Assembly (NCBI RefSeq): GCF_003429005.1
Contig: NZ_QVQV01000007.1
Location: 248,001-312,000 of the forward strand
Source of the DNA: Paraburkholderia sp. DHOC27
GTDB lineage: Bacteria > Pseudomonadota > Gammaproteobacteria > Burkholderiales > Burkholderiaceae
Direction of reading: 5' to 3'
Length of the DNA stretch: 64,000 nucleotides
The position numbers and the translations under genes are program-made. This document shows positions 35,202 through 44,482 of the stretch, piece after piece. The notes under the pieces are model-generated. The model made no database searches. It was not told where the DNA came from and saw only the letters and a program-made list of their open reading frames with translations. Position 1 is the stretch's first letter. Every line of letters starts with the position of its first letter.

Positions 35202-38111
35202 TTATTCCCGGCTTTCGGGTCCCATCCAGCACGCTTCCTTCATCCGCGATTGCGTTTGTCTGAGGCGATCGAGTAGCGAACGGGCCTTGATCAGATCCGC
35301 GTAATCGGGGTCCTTGTCGAATCGTTCGACAAGGGGGCTCAACAGATTGAGTGCTTCCTGACTACGCCCCTCTGCTATCCACTTGTCGCCAAGCGTGAGC
35401 GCGGCACGCAGCTCCAAAGCGAGTGCCCCCATTTGCCGCGCTTCGAACAGAGCATCCGTCAGTGAGCGCTCTGCCGCCACCGGGTTGTGGTTGTGCAGGT
35501 CGATGAGGCCCTGAACGCGCATGATTTCCGGCAGGCACCATTGTTCACCTTGTGCCACGGCGCCCGCGCGCGCTTCCTTCAAGCTCAGTTCAGCATCGCG
35601 AACCTCACCGGCTGAAAGAAGCGCTTCGGACAACATACTTCGATACATGGGCGTGCGGCCAACGAAGTTGCCTTCGACAAGCACACTCAACGCTTCACGC
35701 ATCTCCGCAATGCCGCCCCCTTTGCCTTGTGCAACCTCTATTGCGCCATGAAAGAAGCGACTGACTGGCCCCCAGATTTCCATGTTTTCGAGCCGGTTAT
35801 TCTCGTCGAGCGTCGCCTGAAAAGCGGCTGCCTGAGCGTATTTCCCCGACCAGACCGTCACAGGCAAAATCCACAGTGCGAGCGAAGTGGAATGCGATGC
35901 GATGTGACCAATTGCAAGCGCGCCATCGACCGCTTCCTGCGCGACATGGGCGGCGCGCGCGGGCGCGCCGGTCAGCCAAAGTGCCAGGGCGAGCGTACCG
36001 CGTATCGCGACATAGCGGTCCACCTGGAAGCGGGAAATGCGCGAGCGCTGCGCGATGTGATCGTAGCGGTCGGCGAGTGCGATCAGCCGCTGGAGTGCGC
36101 TCCCCAGGCGACCCACGTAGATCTCGCCGTTTGCGAGCAGGCGCAAGCCGTCGGGTGCTGCCGAGTCCTCCGACTGCTCCGACGCGATGGTCCGAAAGCG
36201 CTCCAGTTGCGCGATCGCACGATGATGACGCCCGGTGTACATCAGATAGACGGCAAAGCCCCACAAGCCACGCAACTGATATTCGGTGCTCTGTGCCTCC
36301 ACCGCGAACCGTACGCAATCGAGCCAGGCCGCTTCGGTTTCGGGCACGAGCTGCTGCGAGTGGTTCATGCTCCACGCTCGCGCCGTCGCCAGTTTCATCT
36401 TGAGAACCAGCGCGCTGTCACCCATCTCCTGCAATGCCGCGAGCGCATATTCGACCCGAGCACGCGCCTCTTCCATTGACGACAGCTCGTCCCACAGTGG
36501 AATGGCTGCCGTGGTCAATCTCACGCCGATCTCGCGATCTCCCGTTGGCCCAAACGCCCAACTGATCGCCTTGCGCAGATCGTCGATTCTGCCCGCGTGC
36601 TCGAAGAGCCAGTCCTTGCCCGTGCGCCAGAACCACTCGCTCTCGGCGCGTTCAAAGCGCGCGACGACAAGCAACGCATAACAGCGCAATGCCCGATCTT
36701 CCTCGGCTTCGGCGACCAGCCTTTCTGCCGCATAGGCGCGGGTACTTTCGAGCAGGCGGTAGCGAACCGCCGCGTCACGATATTCGGTTGCCACGAGCGA
36801 TTTCGCAACGAGCTGTGCGAGCCCGTCGACGGTATCGGAAATCGCCAGATCGACGCCCTCTGACAATGCGATCGCATCGTCCTGACTGAAGTAGCCAACG
36901 AACACGCTAAGCAGGCGCAAGACCGCCGCCTCGCTGTCCGATAACAGCCGATAGCTCCAGTCCAGCGTTGCGAACAAGGTTTGCTGGCGCACCGGGGCAT
37001 CGCGAGGCCCGCAACTGAGCACGCGAAACCGCTGCTCGAGCATTGTCAGCAGCCGCGCGGGATCACTGCCCGTCATCTTGCCCGCAGCCAGTTCGACTGC
37101 CAGCGCGTTGCCATCCAGCCGCTGGCAGATGGCCACGACAGTGGGCACGTCCGCGTCCGCGAATACATAGTCGCTGCGCTGCGCCGCACGCGTGACAAAC
37201 AGCTCGATGGCCGGAAACTTCAGCGCCTCAGACGCCGTGATACCCTCTTGATGATTTGGGACGCCGAGCGGCGATAACCGGTACACCTGCTCTTTGGCGG
37301 TGCGCAGCGGTTCCAGACTCGTCGCGAGAATGCTGACACCGCGTGCGGTTTCGAGAATTTGCGCCGCTGCCGACGCCACCGCGAAAGACAGATGCTCGCA
37401 ATTGTCGAGCACAAGCAGCAGTTGCCGATCACGCAGTGCTGCAATCACACCGGAGAGCAGATCACGCGCGCGCAGTTGCGTGCCCAGCGCGGTCGCGATG
37501 GCCGCAGCAACGTATTGCGGAGCGCCAACCGTGGAGAGGTCGACGAAGCAGACCCCGTTCTCATAGCGAAACTTCACCTGATGGGCGACGGCGAGCGCCA
37601 CCGTCGTCTTGCCCGCTCCGCCCGCACCAACGATGGTCACACACCGGTTGTTCTGCAATTGCGCGGCGAGAAACCCGATCTCATCCGTGCGTCCAATGGT
37701 GTGATGCGGCTCAGGAAGATTGTTGAAGAACGACGCCGGGCCAGCATGCGACGAACCTGGCATCGCCGCCAACTCGACCCGCACTGGCATGACGAAGCGA
37801 TACCCTCGCCCCGGATTGGTCGCGATATGGGCCACACCGGGCGAACCCTCGGAAAGCGCGCGACGCAGTATCGCGACATTGACCTTGAGATTGCCCTCGG
37901 AAACGATCGTATCGGGCCAGACGAATTTCGTCAGGTCCTCTTTGGAAACCAGCTCACCCGCGCGTTGCACCAGCAGCGAAAGGATATCGAGCGCTCTCGC
38001 ACCCACTGAAACCGGCGCGCCGTTGCGAAGGAGAAGTTGCCGGCCTGGAGAAAATCTGAATGCGCCGAACACGTACATTCGGTCGTCTCGATCGCGTGGG
38101 CTAAATTCCAT
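35202..38111 (-). CDS. Large winged-helix/NTPase/TPR transcriptional regulator
   Basis: This is a 969-residue protein. Residues about 12-110 form an OmpR-type winged helix (FGAFRFSPGRQLLLRNG, then NVAILRRALSEG). An NB-ARC/AAA-like ATPase follows, with Walker A VGAGGAGKTT near residue 162 and Walker B LLLVLDNCEHL, then a long alpha-helical region with TPR-like repeats to the C-terminus. This is the CadC/AfsR/MalT-like signal-transduction NTPase plan of Burkholderia regulators. There is no TM helix. It is on the same strand as, and directly upstream of, two MDR dehydrogenase genes, which are the most likely targets. The trigger is unknown, and an alternative start is ATG 38078. Confidence 0.87.
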   Translation of the reverse strand: MEFSPRDRDDRMYVFGAFRFSPGRQLLLRNGAPVSVGARALDILSLLVQRAGELVSKEDLTKFVWPDTIVSEGNLKVNVAILRRALSEGSPGVAHIATNPGRGYRFVMPVRVELAAMPGSSHAGPASFFNNLPEPHHTIGRTDEIGFLAAQLQNNRCVTIVGAGGAGKTTVALAVAHQVKFRYENGVCFVDLSTVGAPQYVAAAIATALGTQLRARDLLSGVIAALRDRQLLLVLDNCEHLSFAVASAAAQILETARGVSILATSLEPLRTAKEQVYRLSPLGVPNHQEGITASEALKFPAIELFVTRAAQRSDYVFADADVPTVVAICQRLDGNALAVELAAGKMTGSDPARLLTMLEQRFRVLSCGPRDAPVRQQTLFATLDWSYRLLSDSEAAVLRLLSVFVGYFSQDDAIALSEGVDLAISDTVDGLAQLVAKSLVATEYRDAAVRYRLLESTRAYAAERLVAEAEEDRALRCYALLVVARFERAESEWFWRTGKDWLFEHAGRIDDLRKAISWAFGPTGDREIGVRLTTAAIPLWDELSSMEEARARVEYALAALQEMGDSALVLKMKLATARAWSMNHSQQLVPETEAAWLDCVRFAVEAQSTEYQLRGLWGFAVYLMYTGRHHRAIAQLERFRTIASEQSEDSAAPDGLRLLANGEIYVGRLGSALQRLIALADRYDHIAQRSRISRFQVDRYVAIRGTLALALWLTGAPARAAHVAQEAVDGALAIGHIASHSTSLALWILPVTVWSGKYAQAAAFQATLDENNRLENMEIWGPVSRFFHGAIEVAQGKGGGIAEMREALSVLVEGNFVGRTPMYRSMLSEALLSAGEVRDAELSLKEARAGAVAQGEQWCLPEIMRVQGLIDLHNHNPVAAERSLTDALFEARQMGALALELRAALTLGDKWIAEGRSQEALNLLSPLVERFDKDPDYADLIKARSLLDRLRQTQSRMKEACWMGPESRE

Positions 38112-38835
38112 GTATTCGTACTATGAGAAGTCCAACGTTTGAGAGCGCGCAATCGCGGTCAATCGCAGTGCGTCGGCCGCGCGCCGCCAGCCAGGCGACC
38201 AGGGCATGCAAGTGTACCCAGGCAACGTGAGCGCAGACGAGCCACGCCACGGCCTCGAGGCAACGATTAAAGGGGCTGCGGAAAACGGCCTTTACAGCTC
38301 TCGTGGATGACAAAGCTGAGCGACGCGCGCGGGCCGAATCTCCCACTCAACGGCGTGCCGTATCCTGCCGTGAGGCACATCGGTAGCGACGCGCCTATTG
38401 TCAAACACAACGCGCGGTTTGAATTTCTCATTCTCACGCCGCATTGCCGATACGCACGATGTGTGCCCTGAAGATCGCCCCGAAATCCGTTCGGGTTGTG
38501 GAGTTGCACACCAGACCGACGATTGGCCGGCGTGCTTGCCTTGTTTGAGGCAACGGACGCTTACGCCGCAGCCCTTGCGCGATCCAGCGCCTTGGATGGG
38601 CCACGCACGCGCATTACATTCGGCACGGTCGGACTATCAAGCGGTTTCGACGACCGCGGAAAGATTAGCGTTGGGACGGTTGAGTAGCTCGTCAATAGAA
38701 GTCAATTCTGGTTAGTGCGTGTGCTGGACCGCCGCTGGCTGCGCCCGTCGAGCCCCAAAGTGGACCAAATCACAGACCTGGCGCCGACGTGCGAAAATCG
38801 ACCTTCTTTACCTGTCACCCACAACCGGAGCACGC
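38112..38835. other. Long intergenic region with only orphan fragments
   Basis: No supported gene in 724 bp. The last part of a plus-strand frame ending at 38687 (ATDAYAAALARSSALDGPRT..., then GFDDRGKISVGTVE) has coding-like composition but no start signal, and may be a gene relic. The minus-strand frame 38267-38509 has no recognisable features. Promoters for the flanking divergent genes must lie here. Confidence 0.4.
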
Positions 38836-39210
38836 ATGACAACGCTTCTTACCGTTTCTTTGATCGAGGAAAATGGCCAGATCTCGATTAACTACGAAAA
38901 CGGCGATCCAACTTCGTTGGTCAAGCCTGAAACCATCGAGCAGTTGATCGAGGTACTTGCGCAAATGCGCGCCTCGATGGCGCCCGCGCGCGTTCCCGTC
39001 GAGCCGCAAGCCGGGCAGCCCATGCAGGCGGTTCCGGATCCGCGCTGGTACGTCGGCAATGCTTTGAATACACCGCATGCATTTGTCTCTTTGCATCATC
39101 CGGGATTTGGGTGGACGCCGTACGCGCTACCGCTTGTCAGCGCAAAAGCGTTTCACGAGCAACTGGCCCATGCGATCGCCGCCATCGAGGAGCAGCCCGG
39201 CGAGGAGTGA
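38836..39210 (+). CDS. Conserved hypothetical protein
   Basis: This is a 124-residue acidic protein without signal peptide or TM segment. The ATG at 38836 is preceded by a good GGAG (CCGGAGCACGC). The N-terminal half (TVSLIEENGQISINYENG, then KPETIEQLIEVLAQMRASM) reads as a beta-hairpin plus helix, and the C-terminal half has several aromatic residues (RWYVGN, HHPGFGWTPYALPL). I do not recognise the family. It stands alone between a long spacer and an isochorismatase-type gene. Confidence 0.65.
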   Translation: MTTLLTVSLIEENGQISINYENGDPTSLVKPETIEQLIEVLAQMRASMAPARVPVEPQAGQPMQAVPDPRWYVGNALNTPHAFVSLHHPGFGWTPYALPLVSAKAFHEQLAHAIAAIEEQPGEE

Positions 39211-39495
39211 AACGAAATTGATGGACGGCGCAGGAGCCTTTCATCCTCGCGCCGTACGAATCTGTGTTGCGGCTGGCCGCGCATCTCGTGATTGCCGCGC
39301 CCAGCTACAAAGCCATGCAGCCAGCCAGACGGGCGAAGCAATACCTTAGTCTAATTGTCGTGAATGCACGGATATGATCTATTGGCGACTACGCGACGTA
39401 TCGAAGCAGTCTTTCGTCGTCCTATTCAAGGGTGGCCGAATCCATGCGGCGCCCCGCGTAATTTTCCCCCGTGCATGCATGACAGGAGAGTCTCG

Positions 39496-40212
39496 ATGGC
39501 GTTCAAATTCACCCCTCGCAATCCCGAGATGCAGCTCGACAAGCCACACACCGCACTCGTCGTCACTGATCTGCAGAACGAGTTTCTGCAGCCCGCCACG
39601 GGCACCTACTACGAGATGATCGAAGACACGCTCAAGGCGCGGAACGTGGTGGGGAATCTGGAGTCGCTGCTGAAGACGGCGCAGGAACTCGGCTATTACA
39701 TCATTCATTCGCCGCACTACTACTATCCCAGCGACGCGCAGTGGAACGTGCCGCCGGGCGCCCTTGGCGACTATCTGATTAGTATCGGCTTCTGCGGCAG
39801 AAACAATCCGTGGAATGAGAGTTTTGAATGGGACCTCAAAGACTTCAAGGGTCAACGTGCCGATTTTTATGAGCCGTTCAAAAAGTATCTAATGGACGGT
39901 CACACCTGCAACTGCTCGCCGCATAAACATATGAGCACGGAGTCGAACGACGTGGTCAAGCAGTTGCGCATGCGCGGTGTGAAGAAGCTCATCATGGCCG
40001 GTCCAGCGGGCAATATCTGTCTGGAAGCTCACATGCGCGATCTGATCGAGGCCGGCTTCGAAATCGCGATGGTCCGCGACGCCGCAGGCGCCATCTCGAA
40101 CGAGGAAGGCGACGGTTACGCAGGTCAGATGAATGTCTGGCGATTCCTCGCCAACGCGTTGTGGACTACCGAAGAAACGATCGCCAAGATGAAGGCGGCC
40201 GCTGTGGCGTAA
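39496..40212 (+). CDS. Isochorismatase-family cysteine hydrolase
   Basis: This is a 238-residue hydrolase. The catalytic triad positions are visible: Asp in LVVTDLQNEFL, a conserved Lys near the middle, and Cys in AGPAGNICLEAHMRDLIEAG. The start ATG 39496 has AGGAG eight bases upstream. The protein is longer than the typical 180-200 residue members, with an insert containing WNVPPGALGDYLISIGF and HTCNCSPHKHMS. Family members cleave amides such as nicotinamide or N-carbamoylsarcosine, or the vinyl ether of isochorismate. It is convergent with an AraC gene whose product may regulate it; the substrate is unknown. Confidence 0.87.
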   Translation: MAFKFTPRNPEMQLDKPHTALVVTDLQNEFLQPATGTYYEMIEDTLKARNVVGNLESLLKTAQELGYYIIHSPHYYYPSDAQWNVPPGALGDYLISIGFCGRNNPWNESFEWDLKDFKGQRADFYEPFKKYLMDGHTCNCSPHKHMSTESNDVVKQLRMRGVKKLIMAGPAGNICLEAHMRDLIEAGFEIAMVRDAAGAISNEEGDGYAGQMNVWRFLANALWTTEETIAKMKAAAVA

Positions 40213-40248
40213 TGGCGGCACCACAGCGCCACCCACCTCGCGCACAAA

Positions 40249-41184
40249 CTATGCGGCCTCGCCGATCGCCTTCACATGGGCTAACTCTCTTTTCGGCGGG
40301 GCGCCGAACATTCGCGCGTATTCGCGGCTGAATTGCGACGCACTTTCGTAGCCGACCTCAAAGGCGGCAGCCTGCACGCTCATGGACTGCGACAGCAGCA
40401 GTCTGCGTGCTTCCAGCAAGCGCAACTGCTTCTGGTACTGCAACGGCGGCAAACCCGTGAGCGCCTTGAATTGCCGGTGAAACGCCGACTCGCTGAGCTG
40501 CGCGATTTTGGCGAGCTCCTCCACTCGCACGGGCTGCGCATAATTTGCCCGCAGATTGTCGACCGCGTGCGCGAGCTTGTGCGAAGGGCTCTGGATTGAC
40601 GCAAGCTTCGCCACCTCGGCGCCATTGGGTCCGGCGAGCAGCCAGTAGCCGATCTCCCGCATGATCATCGGCAAGAGGACGGCGGAGGCCTCGGGCGTGT
40701 CGAGCAGTTGCACGACGCGCAGTGCGCAGTCCGCCAAAGGTCCGTCGAAATGGGCGACGAATACGCCGCGGCTTGCATCGCCCGACGGCGCTGGCGCATT
40801 CGCCATTTCACTGGCCACCGTGCGGATCATCGCGAGATCCAGTTGCAAAAGCAGAACCAGGCAAGGTTTGTCGGGGCTCGCTTCGAACACCCGCCCCGTG
40901 GATGGCGTTTGAACGCCAATGACCAGCGCCTGCCCCGCCCGATATTCGAGCTGCGCGCCGCCGAAACTTGCCCACTTCGCGCCTTGGGCAACGATGCACA
41001 AAGCGGGGCTCGCCGAGCGCAATGTCGGCGGTTTTGGCTGATCCGAGCGAAGAATGTAGACGCCCTCGAGCGGCGTCGCGTACGGGCTCGTACCTGGACA
41101 TCTTTCGGTGTAGCGAAGCAAGGCGGTGGCCAACGGGTTCGGCATGGCTGATGGGAATGCTAAGGAGAGGGGTTGGTCCATCAT
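40249..41184 (-). CDS. AraC-family transcriptional regulator
   Basis: This is a 311-residue regulator with an AraC_N cupin-like domain (SPALCIVAQGAKWASFGG) followed by a two-helix-turn-helix AraC domain (EELAKIAQLSESAFHRQF and SVQAAAFEVGYESASQFSR). I chose ATG 41184 over an upstream TTG at 41262. The AraC_N subgroup often controls an adjacent dehydrogenase in Burkholderia. Here an SDR gene begins at 41290 in the opposite direction, 105 bases away, and is the most probable target. Confidence 0.9.
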   Translation of the reverse strand: MMDQPLSLAFPSAMPNPLATALLRYTERCPGTSPYATPLEGVYILRSDQPKPPTLRSASPALCIVAQGAKWASFGGAQLEYRAGQALVIGVQTPSTGRVFEASPDKPCLVLLLQLDLAMIRTVASEMANAPAPSGDASRGVFVAHFDGPLADCALRVVQLLDTPEASAVLLPMIMREIGYWLLAGPNGAEVAKLASIQSPSHKLAHAVDNLRANYAQPVRVEELAKIAQLSESAFHRQFKALTGLPPLQYQKQLRLLEARRLLLSQSMSVQAAAFEVGYESASQFSREYARMFGAPPKRELAHVKAIGEAA

Positions 41185-41289
41185 AGGACAGCCGGGCAGG
41201 ATCAGGCAATAACCGGGTAGCTTCGGGCATTCACGCGGCGAGGATGCGAGCGGAGAATTCAAGCTAATCCAGCCAACCAGAGGTGTCAG

Positions 41290-42069
41290 ATGACTACGAC
41301 CAGCGCTAACCGCACCGGTTCGAAGATTGCGATCGTTACCGGCGGAAGCCGTGGCATTGGTCGCGATACGGTACTGCGACTCGCCGCTCGCGGCGTCGAC
41401 TCGGTTTTCACCTACAACGCCAATCAGGCCGAAGCCGACAAGGTCCGTGCACTCGTCACGGAGGCGGGCGCGAAGGCGATTGCGCTGCAGTTGAGCGTAG
41501 AGAACGCCGCCACCTTCGACGCTTTCGTCATGCGTGTGCGTGAAGCGCTCGATAGCTGGGGGGCGAAGCGCTTCGATTATCTGGTGAACAATGCCGGCAC
41601 GTCTTCCGCGTCAAGCTTCGAGTCGGGCACCGAAGCCGAGCTCGACGCGCAGTTCGCGGTTCATTTCAAGGCGCCGTTCCTGCTCACGCAAAAGCTTCTG
41701 CCCCTGATCAATGACGGGGGACGCATTGTCAACATCTCGTCGGGTCTCGCGCGTTTCACGTTTCCGGGGCGCGCCATTTACGGCCCGATGAAAGCCGCCG
41801 TCGAAGCCTTGACGCGTTACATGGCGCTCGAACTGGGGCCACGCCGTATCACGGTGAACGTCGTCGCACCGGGTGCGATAGCGACCGATTTCAGCGGCGG
41901 CATGGTGCGTGACAATCCACAGGTCAACAAAGCGGTCGCTGACCACACCGCGCTGGGGCGCGTCGGTTTGCCGACCGATGTCGGCCCGGTGATCGCGGCA
42001 CTGCTCTCGGACGAGTTCGGATGGGTCAACGCGCAGCGGATCGAAGTGGCGGGCGGCATTCATATCTGA
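41290..42069 (+). CDS. SDR-family oxidoreductase (FabG-like)
   Basis: This 259-residue classical SDR has the cofactor motif TGGSRGIGRDTVLRL, LVNNAGTSS, catalytic Ser in VNISSGLARF, YGPMKAAVEAL with Tyr and Lys, and the C-terminal IEVAGGIHI. NADP or NAD preference is unclear. The AGAGGTGTC sequence upstream can act as a ribosome binding site. It is divergent from an AraC-family gene and convergent with a TetR gene. The substrate is not evident from sequence. Confidence 0.9.
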   Translation: MTTTSANRTGSKIAIVTGGSRGIGRDTVLRLAARGVDSVFTYNANQAEADKVRALVTEAGAKAIALQLSVENAATFDAFVMRVREALDSWGAKRFDYLVNNAGTSSASSFESGTEAELDAQFAVHFKAPFLLTQKLLPLINDGGRIVNISSGLARFTFPGRAIYGPMKAAVEALTRYMALELGPRRITVNVVAPGAIATDFSGGMVRDNPQVNKAVADHTALGRVGLPTDVGPVIAALLSDEFGWVNAQRIEVAGGIHI

Positions 42070-42147
42070 TGCCCACTTGCGCCGCCGGGTCCGTGCTTAT
42101 CCTCAAGGCGGATTTCCGCCTTGAGAGCCTCATCGACGGTCCCGGCA

Positions 42148-42801
42148 CTACTTCCTGATCGTTTGCTGTTGACCGAACTGGGGAATCAGTCCAAACAGAT
42201 CGGCGATGTCCGGCAAATTCTCGACACCGACAAATGCCGCCTGCTCGTCGATCGTCAGGAGTGCAAATCCATGCACGAGCGACCACACCCCCACCGACCC
42301 GCGCACGGCCGTTCCGGGATCCCCCCCGGTAACGCCCAGGTATTCATCATAGGCGCTGGCGAGACGTGAAAATGCCATGCCAGCGGATTCACGAAGCTCG
42401 TCGTAGGTAGCGTAAGCGTGCTGCGGCATGCGAAACATCAGCCGATAAGTGTGTGGGTCACTGCGAGCAAAACTCACATAGGCTTCGGCCAGGCGCAGCA
42501 GCGCGGGCGACGTTCTGCGACGCCGCAGAGCGCCTTCAAACGCTCGCGACAGCTCCTGGAAACCCTGAGCAGCCATCGCGGCAAGTAAAGCCTCCTTGCT
42601 GGCAAAGTGCCGGTATGGCGCCGCGGTACTGACCCCCGCTTCCCGCGCTGCCTCCCGTAGCGAGAGCGCGTCGACACCCCGGGCGGCCAGCAGCCGTCTC
42701 CCGGCCGTGATCAGCGCATTTTGCAGATCACCGTGGTGATAATCCGAACGTGGATGCCGGTTCAAGTTGATCCCATCTGTTGTTGACACCGCTAACATCA
42801 T
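42148..42801 (-). CDS. TetR-family repressor with WHG-type C-terminal domain
   Basis: This 217-residue regulator has an N-terminal helix-turn-helix (ALSLREAAREAGVSTAAPYR, then HFASKEALLAAMAA) and a TetR_C_33/WHG-like ligand domain with WSLVHGFALLTIDEQAAF. Its start codon lies inside one arm of a long palindrome shared with the promoter of the divergent membrane-protein gene. That arrangement strongly suggests autorepression and repression of that neighbour. Confidence 0.9.
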   Translation of the reverse strand: MMLAVSTTDGINLNRHPRSDYHHGDLQNALITAGRRLLAARGVDALSLREAAREAGVSTAAPYRHFASKEALLAAMAAQGFQELSRAFEGALRRRRTSPALLRLAEAYVSFARSDPHTYRLMFRMPQHAYATYDELRESAGMAFSRLASAYDEYLGVTGGDPGTAVRGSVGVWSLVHGFALLTIDEQAAFVGVENLPDIADLFGLIPQFGQQQTIRK

Positions 42802-42832
42802 AGACTAGGCTTGAATGTAAGCGGTGGTAACA
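42781..42832. promoter_or_regulatory. Long TetR operator palindrome with embedded promoter
   Basis: Two 18-bp arms (42781-42798 and 42815-42832) are complementary at 15 of 18 positions, with the shared core ACCGCT-AACAT/ATGT-AGCGGT, and are separated by 16 bp. The left arm contains a TTGACA -35 box for rightward transcription, followed after 17 bases by TAGGCT. The palindrome overlaps the TetR start codon at 42801. Confidence 0.75.
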
Positions 42833-42850
42833 TCTATCCGGGAGGCTCTC

Positions 42851-43705
42851 TTGGTTGCCACACCTCCTCCTGTAAATACCCGCGCGCTGACGATGTCCTG
42901 CTGCAGGACTCTGGCGGAAATCAGGCGTGAAAGCCCCCTGCTCTTCTGGGCAGGCGTGGGCCTGTTGACCGCGACGATACTCACATACCTCCTCTCCTGG
43001 GTCGACCCTCAGACTTTCAACGGCATCGACGCGTACGACAAACCGTTAAAGTTCCAGCTCTCTCTTGCCACGTACCTGCTGACACTCGGCTGGATGCGCC
43101 GCTATCTGTCCCCCACCGGAATGCAGGGGCGCAGTGTGTATTTCATTTCCGAAGTACCTTGCGCTATGGCATGGCTGGAGATGCTGTACATCCTCTGGCG
43201 AGCATCGCGTGGCCAAGCTTCGCACTTCAACATCAGCACAGCGCTCGGCAGCGCGCTCTATTCGCTGATGGGGGTCGGCGCGGGCGCGCTGCTCGCAGGT
43301 AGCGCAGTACTGGCTGTCATGCTTGCGCACCACCCGCGCGAGCGTCTGGACCCCGCTTATCTGCTGGCCGTGCGCGCGAGTTTGTGGATGACCGTCATAC
43401 TGGGTGGCTTCGCGGGCGTGTTCATGAGCATGCACATGAGCCACTGGATTGGTGGCGTCGCAAGCGATGCGAACGGGCTCCCGCTACTGCAATGGTCTCG
43501 CACCGGAGGCGACCTTCGCGAAGCGCACTTCCTGGGCATTCACGCCATGCAGATCGTCCCTATGCTTGCCGCGCTGATTACGCGTGATCGCAACCGCCCA
43601 CGCGCACACCGCAACGTACGCCTGCTTTGTCTGATCTATGCAGTGACCACCGTCGCGACCTTCCTGCAGGCGCTGGCGGCCGTGCCGCCACTCATCGGAT
43701 TTTAA
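42851..43705 (+). CDS. Hypothetical multi-pass membrane protein
   Basis: This protein of about 284 residues has seven or more hydrophobic segments, including LLFWAGVGLLTATILTYLL, LYSLMGVGAGALLAGSAVLA and TVATFLQALAAVPPLIGF. I prefer the TTG at 42851, five bases after GGGAGG. A GTG at 42824 and an ATG at 42893 are also in frame. A middle stretch with several His/Met (GVFMSMHMSHWIGG) and HFLGIHAMQIVP could bind metal or haem, but I do not recognise the family with certainty. It is controlled from the palindrome shared with the divergent TetR gene. Confidence 0.72.
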   Translation: MVATPPPVNTRALTMSCCRTLAEIRRESPLLFWAGVGLLTATILTYLLSWVDPQTFNGIDAYDKPLKFQLSLATYLLTLGWMRRYLSPTGMQGRSVYFISEVPCAMAWLEMLYILWRASRGQASHFNISTALGSALYSLMGVGAGALLAGSAVLAVMLAHHPRERLDPAYLLAVRASLWMTVILGGFAGVFMSMHMSHWIGGVASDANGLPLLQWSRTGGDLREAHFLGIHAMQIVPMLAALITRDRNRPRAHRNVRLLCLIYAVTTVATFLQALAAVPPLIGF

Positions 43706-43992
43706 GCACGTGCGTCAATCTCAACGACCGCCTGTTCACAGCTTTTGAGAGCCTCGTGCGTACAGCGCGACTGCACGATGCAATGAGCCATGAATGCCGC
43801 TCATTCCTCGCCCCTGCGTAAAACAGTTTTACATACATCTATTTACGGGTTTTCTGGCAGATTTGCCACGCTGGCGCCAGAATTTCGACATGCTAACCAC
43901 GCTAAACTCAACGCAAGTTGTTGAATGAAGCCAGCGCGATACTTCCGTTGGTCAACTAACTTATTTATCGTTAAACCTCAGGACTTTTAGCC

Positions 43993-44277
43993 ATGATTCG
44001 AATCGTATCTCTCGCTGCAATGCTTTCTCTGGCCGCTCTGGCATCGCCCGCTTTCGCGCAGCAAACTGCAGACGGCACGACGTCGGTGTCCGCACCGTCC
44101 GCTTCCGCTTCGAACCAGGATTCCGGTGTGGGTGGTGTTGCCGCCGGTGCGTCGCAAGGCCAAGCCGGCGCAGTGAGCGGAGAGCTCACGCGCGCGGAAG
44201 TTAAACAGCAACTCGTCGAAGCTGAACGTGATGGTGAACTCGCGCGCCTGAACTCGACCCTGTACCGGGGCCAGTGA
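43993..44277 (+). CDS. DUF4148 small exported protein
   Basis: This 94-residue protein has a signal peptide ending SPAFAQ, a Ser/Ala/Gly-rich linker and the DUF4148 core LTRAEVKQQLVEAERDGELA. It is a paralogue of the protein at 23000-23296. It is preceded by a 287-bp spacer with no other gene and followed by two strong hairpins. Function unknown; probably periplasmic. Confidence 0.88.
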   Translation: MIRIVSLAAMLSLAALASPAFAQQTADGTTSVSAPSASASNQDSGVGGVAAGASQGQAGAVSGELTRAEVKQQLVEAERDGELARLNSTLYRGQ

Positions 44278-44361
44278 TTTTGTCGAAGATGTTGAATTGA
44301 TGCGGACGGTCTTGTGAAAGGAAGGATGGGGCCTAAACGGCCTTTACCACTGTCTCGACCG

Positions 44362-44387
44362 TGGGTCGAAGCGGGCGCTTCGACCCA
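44362..44387. repeat. Perfect 11-bp hairpin downstream of the DUF4148 gene
   Basis: TGGGTCGAAGC (44362-44372) and GCTTCGACCCA (44377-44387) pair perfectly around a GGGC loop. There is no T-run directly after it. It may protect the 3' end of the message or be a relic of an interspersed element. Confidence 0.6.
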
Positions 44388-44394
44388 TCAATGA

Positions 44395-44436
44395 AGCCCG
44401 GCTACCTTGCGGTATCGCCGGGCTCATTGTTTTTTC
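44395..44436 (+). terminator. Intrinsic terminator after the DUF4148 gene
   Basis: AGCCCGGC (44395-44402) pairs with GCCGGGCT (44417-44424), with an inner TACC/GGTA stem. It is followed by TCATTGTTTTTTCC, a T-rich tail suited to plus-strand termination. Confidence 0.75.
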
Positions 44437-44482
44437 CGGTGAGCATCCTGAAAGAAGTTTGGTACGAGACGTAGACGGAGCG

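Noticed and set aside
38339..38349. 11-bp match (CTCCCACTCAA) to the guaA 3' end, considered as a second attachment site
   Set aside because: The match is short and does not extend on either side, and no integrase is present; probably chance.
38267..38687. Short frames in the long spacer upstream of 38836, including one ending GKISVGTVE
   Set aside because: No start signals and no recognised domain; kept only as a possible relic in the gap description.
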